A DNA stretch of 64,000 nucleotides from Halobacillus locisalis (lineage in GTDB: Bacteria > Bacillota > Bacilli > Bacillales > Halobacillaceae), in NCBI RefSeq assembly GCF_013694105.1, contig NZ_JACEFG010000002.1, positions 310,001 through 374,000 on the forward strand. The letters are read 5' to 3'. Both the position numbers and the translations under genes were made by a program. This document shows positions 59,981 to 64,000 of the stretch, piece by piece (the first letter of the stretch is position 1; each line of letters begins with the position of its first letter). Below the pieces are notes generated by a model. It saw only the letters and a program-made list of their open reading frames with translations, had not been told where the DNA came from and did not search any database.

Positions 59981-60044
59981 TTGACATCTACCAGCTGAGG
60001 GTTAATAATATTGTAAATATACAAGGTAAATTATAAATATACAT
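59981..60044 (+). promoter_or_regulatory. Promoter and two ARG-box-like sites of the arginine operon
   Basis: TTGACA (59981-59986) and AATAAT (60004-60009) are 17 bp apart. ATTGTAAATATACAAG (60010-60025) and AATTATAAATATACAT (60029-60044) resemble the AT-rich ARG boxes bound by ArgR/AhrC and lie over the expected transcription start. Confidence 0.7.
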
Positions 60045-60059
60045 AGAGGTGAATATAGA

Positions 60060-61097
60060 TTGATAGCAGGAATTGTAGGCGCAACCGGATACGGTGGAAT
60101 CGAGCTTTTTCGACTTCTCTCGAAACACCCACAAATAAACCAACTTAAACTTTATTCCTCTTCCCAAGCAGGTGTGGAGTTCGAAGCGATTTACCCCCAA
60201 TTTGAATCACGTGAGAGGCACCCCCTTCATGAAGTAGATCCTGTAAAAATGAAAGAAGAGTGTGATGTTGTTTTTCTAGCGACACCAGCTGGCGTGTCCA
60301 GTCGGTTGACACCAGAATTACAAGACGGCAAAGCGAAAATCATCGACTTGTCCGGCGACCTCCGTTTGAAGAATTCCGCGGATTATTCGGCGTGGTATAA
60401 AAAAGATCCGGCACCAGAACCATCGTTAGAAAAAGCGGTGTATGGACTTCCGGAATGGAATAAAGAAGCGATTCGCTCAGCAGATGTCGTTTCGAATCCC
60501 GGCTGTTATCCGACGGCCACGCTGCTCGGTTTAGGCCCGGTCATGAGTGAGCAACTGGCTGATCCTGGTTCCATTATTGTAGACGCAAAATCTGGTGTTT
60601 CTGGAGCGGGGAAAAATCCCAATGCCTTGACCCATTTCGCACATGCGCAGGAGAACTTCCAAATCTACAAAGTGAATCAACACCAGCACATACCAGAAGT
60701 GGAACAGCAACTGATGCAGTGGAATGAGGAGACGACACCGATTACATTTTCAACCCATCTAGTTCCCATGACGCGAGGGATCATGGCGACGATCTACTTT
60801 ACACTAAAAGAAGAGAAAAGTGCGGAAGAGCTACTCGCCTTGTACAAGGATGTCTATGCTGATCAGCCTTTTGTCCGTGTGAAAAGTGAGGGCCAATTCC
60901 CCTGCACGAAAGATGTCTATCAAACGAATTTCTGTGATATCGGTTTGACGGTCGATTCACGTACGAAGCGTGTGACCGTTGTATCGGTAATTGATAACTT
61001 GATGAAAGGAGCGGCGAGTCAAGCCGTTCAAAATATGAATCTAGTATTCCATTTGGATGAAGCAGCGGGTCTACCTCAATTCCCAGTTTATCCTTAA
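60060..61097 (+). CDS. argC: N-acetyl-gamma-glutamyl-phosphate reductase
   Basis: 345 residues, TTG start with GAGGTG upstream. VGATGYGGIELFRLL is the NADP-binding start, VSNPGCYPTAT carries the catalytic Cys, and HQHIPEVEQ the catalytic His region. It reduces N-acetylglutamyl phosphate to the semialdehyde in arginine synthesis. First gene of argCJBD, behind ARG-box-like sites. Confidence 0.95.
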   Translation: MIAGIVGATGYGGIELFRLLSKHPQINQLKLYSSSQAGVEFEAIYPQFESRERHPLHEVDPVKMKEECDVVFLATPAGVSSRLTPELQDGKAKIIDLSGDLRLKNSADYSAWYKKDPAPEPSLEKAVYGLPEWNKEAIRSADVVSNPGCYPTATLLGLGPVMSEQLADPGSIIVDAKSGVSGAGKNPNALTHFAHAQENFQIYKVNQHQHIPEVEQQLMQWNEETTPITFSTHLVPMTRGIMATIYFTLKEEKSAEELLALYKDVYADQPFVRVKSEGQFPCTKDVYQTNFCDIGLTVDSRTKRVTVVSVIDNLMKGAASQAVQNMNLVFHLDEAAGLPQFPVYP

Positions 61098-61117
61098 TAC
61101 AGAAAGGGAGCGTTAAT

Positions 61118-62344
61118 TTGGTTCAAACAGTGAAGCAATTTCAGGTTGATAAAGTGGATGGAGGAACAATCTTAACACCTGGAGGATACCAAGCTGGAGG
61201 TTTTCATAGCGGATTGCGCTACAAGAAACGGGACTTCGGATTATTGATGAGCGACGTGCCTGCCTCTGTTGCGGCGGTTTATACACAGAGTCATTTTCAA
61301 GCACCTCCGCTTAAAGTCACACAGGAAAGCATCGAAGAGAGTGGAAAGATTCAGAGCGTTGTCATCAATAGCGCGGTTGCGAATGCTTGTACCGGAAAGC
61401 AAGGACTTGAAAATGCCTATCAAATGCGAAAGATGATTGCGGATCGCTTTCAGATTCAAGAGTCTTATGTAGCGGTGGCGTCAACGGGCGTCATTGGTGA
61501 ACAGCTTCCTATGGACAAGATTACGTATGGTTGTGAACACGTAGAGATTACCAATGAAGATGCCCCATACTTCCAAGAGGCGATCTTGACGACGGACACG
61601 TGTCAAAAAAGTACGTGTTACCAATTGCAGATCGATGGTCAAACGGTAACGATCGGCGGAGCGGCAAAAGGGTCAGGGATGATCCATCCCAATATGGCGA
61701 CGATGCTCGGTTTCATTACGACCGATGCTGCTATAGAGTCGGATGTTTTACAAAAGGCGCTCAGCCAGTCGATTGAACGTTCTTTCAATCAAATTACGGT
61801 TGATGGAGAAACGTCTACGAATGACATGGTGCTTGCGATGGCTAACGGCAAGGCCGGTCATGACACGCTTACAGAAGATCATAGTGATTGGGAAGCATTC
61901 CGGCACGGCTTGCAGCTCGTTTGCGAAGACTTAGCGAAGCAGATCGCTCGTGACGGCGAAGGCGCAACGAAATTGATCGAAGTGAACGTGTCGGGCGCAC
62001 AAACCAATGACGATGCTCGTGTAATTGCAAAGAAAGTCGTAGGATCGAGTCTAGTGAAAACAGCGGTGTACGGTCATGATGCAAACTGGGGCCGGATTGT
62101 TGGAGCTATTGGGCACAGTGAAGCACATGTGAATCCAGAAGCCTGCGATATTTACATCGAAGACCAACTCGTTTTTAGTGATGGGACGCCTTGTGCCTTT
62201 TCAGAAGAGCAGGCAACAGAAGATATGAGCAATGATAAAGTGGTCATTGAAATCCGTCTGCACGAAGGGGACGGAGAAGGAACGGCTTGGGGGTGCGATT
62301 TGACTTATGACTATGTCAAAATCAATGCCAGTTACCGAACATAA
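61118..62344 (+). CDS. argJ: Bifunctional ornithine acetyltransferase / N-acetylglutamate synthase
   Basis: 408 residues, TTG start. The autoprocessing site is in NMATMLGFITTDA, where the Thr becomes the new N-terminus of the beta chain. VDGETSTNDMVLAMANG follows. It recycles the acetyl group from N-acetylornithine to glutamate. Whether it also uses acetyl-CoA cannot be told from sequence alone. Second gene of the operon; its end overlaps argB. Confidence 0.94.
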   Translation: MVQTVKQFQVDKVDGGTILTPGGYQAGGFHSGLRYKKRDFGLLMSDVPASVAAVYTQSHFQAPPLKVTQESIEESGKIQSVVINSAVANACTGKQGLENAYQMRKMIADRFQIQESYVAVASTGVIGEQLPMDKITYGCEHVEITNEDAPYFQEAILTTDTCQKSTCYQLQIDGQTVTIGGAAKGSGMIHPNMATMLGFITTDAAIESDVLQKALSQSIERSFNQITVDGETSTNDMVLAMANGKAGHDTLTEDHSDWEAFRHGLQLVCEDLAKQIARDGEGATKLIEVNVSGAQTNDDARVIAKKVVGSSLVKTAVYGHDANWGRIVGAIGHSEAHVNPEACDIYIEDQLVFSDGTPCAFSEEQATEDMSNDKVVIEIRLHEGDGEGTAWGCDLTYDYVKINASYRT

Positions 62345-63122
62345 GGACAAGCCTGTCGTCGTCATCAAATTAGGGGGGAGTATGCTGGACCAGCTCACCG
62401 GTGATTTCTATGATAGTTTCAAGGAATTGATTGATCACTATCATTGCATCATCGTTCATGGAGGTGGACCAGCGATCTCAAGACTGCTGGATCGTTTACG
62501 TATTGAAGGCGTTTTTTATGACGGCTTACGAAAAACGACGGCCGAAACGCTGGAAGTAGTCGAGATGACACTGGGCGGAACAGTAAATGGGCACATTACT
62601 TCCAAACTATCAGAGCGGGGATTACTTCCTCTAGGTATAAAAGGTTCGGATGCGGGATTGTTGAAGGCGACCATCATCGACCAAGAACGTCTCGGTTATG
62701 TCGGTGAAGTGAGTCATGTGCAGCCTGATGTCATCCATCATTGCCTTCAGGCAGGCTACACACCTGTCATAGCCCCTTTAGGAAAGACGGAAAGTGGGCA
62801 GACGGTGAATATCAATGCGGATGTCTCCGCCGCTGCCATTGCCAAAGCGATAGGTGCGGAAAAACTATTATTTGTCACGGATGTACCCGGCATTCTAAGG
62901 CAAGGAGAGTTGATCGAAGAGACGACGCCTGAAGAAATAGCGTCCTTGATTGAACGAGGGTGGATTTACGGTGGGATGATCCCCAAAGTACAATCCGCCA
63001 CTCAAGCGCTCTCAGAGCGTCTGGAAGAAGTCATGATTGTAAGTGGAGACAGGCCGCTGATCAAAGACCAGCAAATGGTTGGAACGACAATCCGGATGAA
63101 GCGAAAGGAAGGTGTGGAATGA
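62307..63122 (+). CDS. argB: N-acetylglutamate kinase
   Basis: Up to 271 residues. [14 protein letters not shown] is the kinase glycine/lysine motif, [10 protein letters not shown] binds substrate, and [20 protein letters not shown] the ATP end. It phosphorylates N-acetylglutamate, often the step inhibited by arginine. The start lies within the end of argJ (62307, 62313 or 62325), and no ribosome site decides it. Its TGA overlaps the argD ATG. Confidence 0.94.
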   Translation: MTMSKSMPVTEHKDKPVVVIKLGGSMLDQLTGDFYDSFKELIDHYHCIIVHGGGPAISRLLDRLRIEGVFYDGLRKTTAETLEVVEMTLGGTVNGHITSKLSERGLLPLGIKGSDAGLLKATIIDQERLGYVGEVSHVQPDVIHHCLQAGYTPVIAPLGKTESGQTVNINADVSAAAIAKAIGAEKLLFVTDVPGILRQGELIEETTPEEIASLIERGWIYGGMIPKVQSATQALSERLEEVMIVSGDRPLIKDQQMVGTTIRMKRKEGVE

Positions 63123-64000
63123 GTTTATTCCCAACATACAACCGATTCCCGCTAACGATTGTATCCGGCTCCGGAACGAAGGTGCAGGACAATCAAGGGA
63201 AAGAGTATTTAGATTTTGTTTCAGGCATTGCGGTCTGTAACTTGGGCCATAGACCTCCTGAAGTACAGGCAGCCTTGCAGAAGCAATTAGACGAGGTGTG
63301 GCATGTTTCGAACTTGTATCAAATTCCGCAGCAAGAGAAAGCGGCGGAGTTGTTGACCGAAGCCACCAACTTAGACCATGTGTTTTTCTGCAATAGCGGA
63401 GCCGAAGCGAATGAAGCGGCGATTAAACTCGCCCGTAAACATACACAGAAAGAGAAAATCGTAACCTTCAAGCAATCCTTCCACGGGCGTACTTTTGCTA
63501 CCATGAGTGCGACAGGACAGGAAAAAATCCATGAAGGCTATGGCTCCTTGTTGCCGACTTTCGACTACCTTCCGTTTAACGACGTTGAGGCGGTCAATGG
63601 ACTAGAAGGAGACGATGTCGCCGCGATTATGGTCGAAGTGATCCAAGGAGAAGGTGGTGTCGTACCGGGAACAGAGGCTTTCCTTCAGTCCGTTGAACAG
63701 AAATGTAAGGAGCTTGGGGCCTTGCTGATCATTGATGAAGTACAAACAGGGATCGGGCGGACAGGCGCACCTTTTGCACACCAATTATTCGGCCTTGATC
63801 CGGATATCGTAACATCAGCGAAAGGACTCGGAAGCGGGTTTCCTGTCGGGGCTATGCTAGGTAAAGCCTCACTAGTCGACTCTTTCCAAGCAGGAGCTCA
63901 CGGTTCGACGTTTGGTGGTAATCCACTGGCATCTGCAGCCGTTTGTGCTACGGTAGAGACTATTTTTAACCCATCCTTTTTAGAAGAGGTCCAGGCTAAA
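63119..64000 (+). CDS. argD: N-acetylornithine aminotransferase, 5' part
   Basis: 294 codons are visible and the frame runs off the window. ATG at 63119 overlaps the argB stop (ATGA), with AAGGAAGG upstream. [16 protein letters not shown] and [15 protein letters not shown], then [15 protein letters not shown] with the PLP-binding Lys, identify a class III aminotransferase. In this operon it converts N-acetylglutamate semialdehyde to N-acetylornithine. The C-terminal part lies beyond 64000. Confidence 0.93.
   Translation, partial: MSLFPTYNRFPLTIVSGSGTKVQDNQGKEYLDFVSGIAVCNLGHRPPEVQAALQKQLDEVWHVSNLYQIPQQEKAAELLTEATNLDHVFFCNSGAEANEAAIKLARKHTQKEKIVTFKQSFHGRTFATMSATGQEKIHEGYGSLLPTFDYLPFNDVEAVNGLEGDDVAAIMVEVIQGEGGVVPGTEAFLQSVEQKCKELGALLIIDEVQTGIGRTGAPFAHQLFGLDPDIVTSAKGLGSGFPVGAMLGKASLVDSFQAGAHGSTFGGNPLASAAVCATVETIFNPSFLEEVQAK

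Overview
The window is a chromosomal segment of a low-to-mid GC Gram-positive bacterium of the Bacillaceae, most likely a moderately halophilic Halobacillus-like genus. This rests on the gene families present (yrk-type sulfur cluster, LtaS, LigD/Ku, YrhK, YczI, PucR, S-layer-anchored hydrolase, possible ectoine-hydrolase cluster), on strong AGGAGG ribosome sites with many TTG/GTG starts, and on Bacillus-type regulatory sites (cre, BirA box, ARG boxes). I see no rRNA, tRNA, phage, insertion sequence or CRISPR array.

Layout. 0-6.3 kb: the acidic tail of an unknown protein, a zinc-ribbon-like protein, a two-component module (degenerate kinase, frameshifted NarL-type regulator, GAF protein, PAS kinase), then a ba3-type cytochrome oxidase operon with two tiny membrane proteins. 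The two-component and oxidase operons carry the same GGG-N4-CCC palindrome at the same distance from the same -10 hexamer, so they look co-regulated. 6.3-11.7 kb: YrhK, BioY under a BirA operator, LtaS, a HAD phosphatase, DUF302 and DUF421 proteins. 11.7-16 kb: a persulfide-responsive sulfur operon (CstR/CsoR-like repressor, DsrE, rhodanese, TusA-rhodanese, rhodanese-metallo-beta-lactamase, TusA, TauE) with a 16-bp operator-like palindrome in the promoter and before three later genes. 16.3-21.1 kb: a fatty-acid degradation operon behind a perfect cre site. 21.5-24.3 kb: divergent LigD and Ku (end joining). 24.3-25.1 kb: a Fic toxin-antitoxin pair. 25.4-32 kb: PucR regulator, lipoprotein, chemoreceptor, S-layer-anchored SGNH hydrolase, aldo/keto reductase.

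32.4-36 kb: an M24 enzyme resembling ectoine hydrolase, a PLP gamma-lyase-family enzyme and an M20 deacylase, possibly a compatible-solute degradation set. 36-48 kb: small Cys-rich protein, CAP lipoprotein, second SGNH hydrolase, two oxidoreductases, an asymmetric heterodimeric ABC exporter, vanadium-haloperoxidase-like phosphatase, pseudouridine synthase, anchored cupredoxin, LysE exporter. 48-57.6 kb: two sugar systems, a PTS plus 6-phospho-alpha-glucosidase with a GntR regulator, and an ABC importer with a LacI regulator. 57.6-64 kb: a frameshifted acetyltransferase, a two-hairpin element, a lone N-hydroxylase, and the argCJBD operon, cut by the window end.

The most unusual content is intergenic. 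Three separate intergenic regions hold 8-9 copies of a short CGGACA word spaced almost exactly 21 nt apart, with unrelated sequence between copies. Two gene-poor regions each carry an inverted pair of ~110-125 bp elements with long terminal inverted repeats, and one of them has a 21-nt array between its pair. These are the best candidates here for something undescribed.
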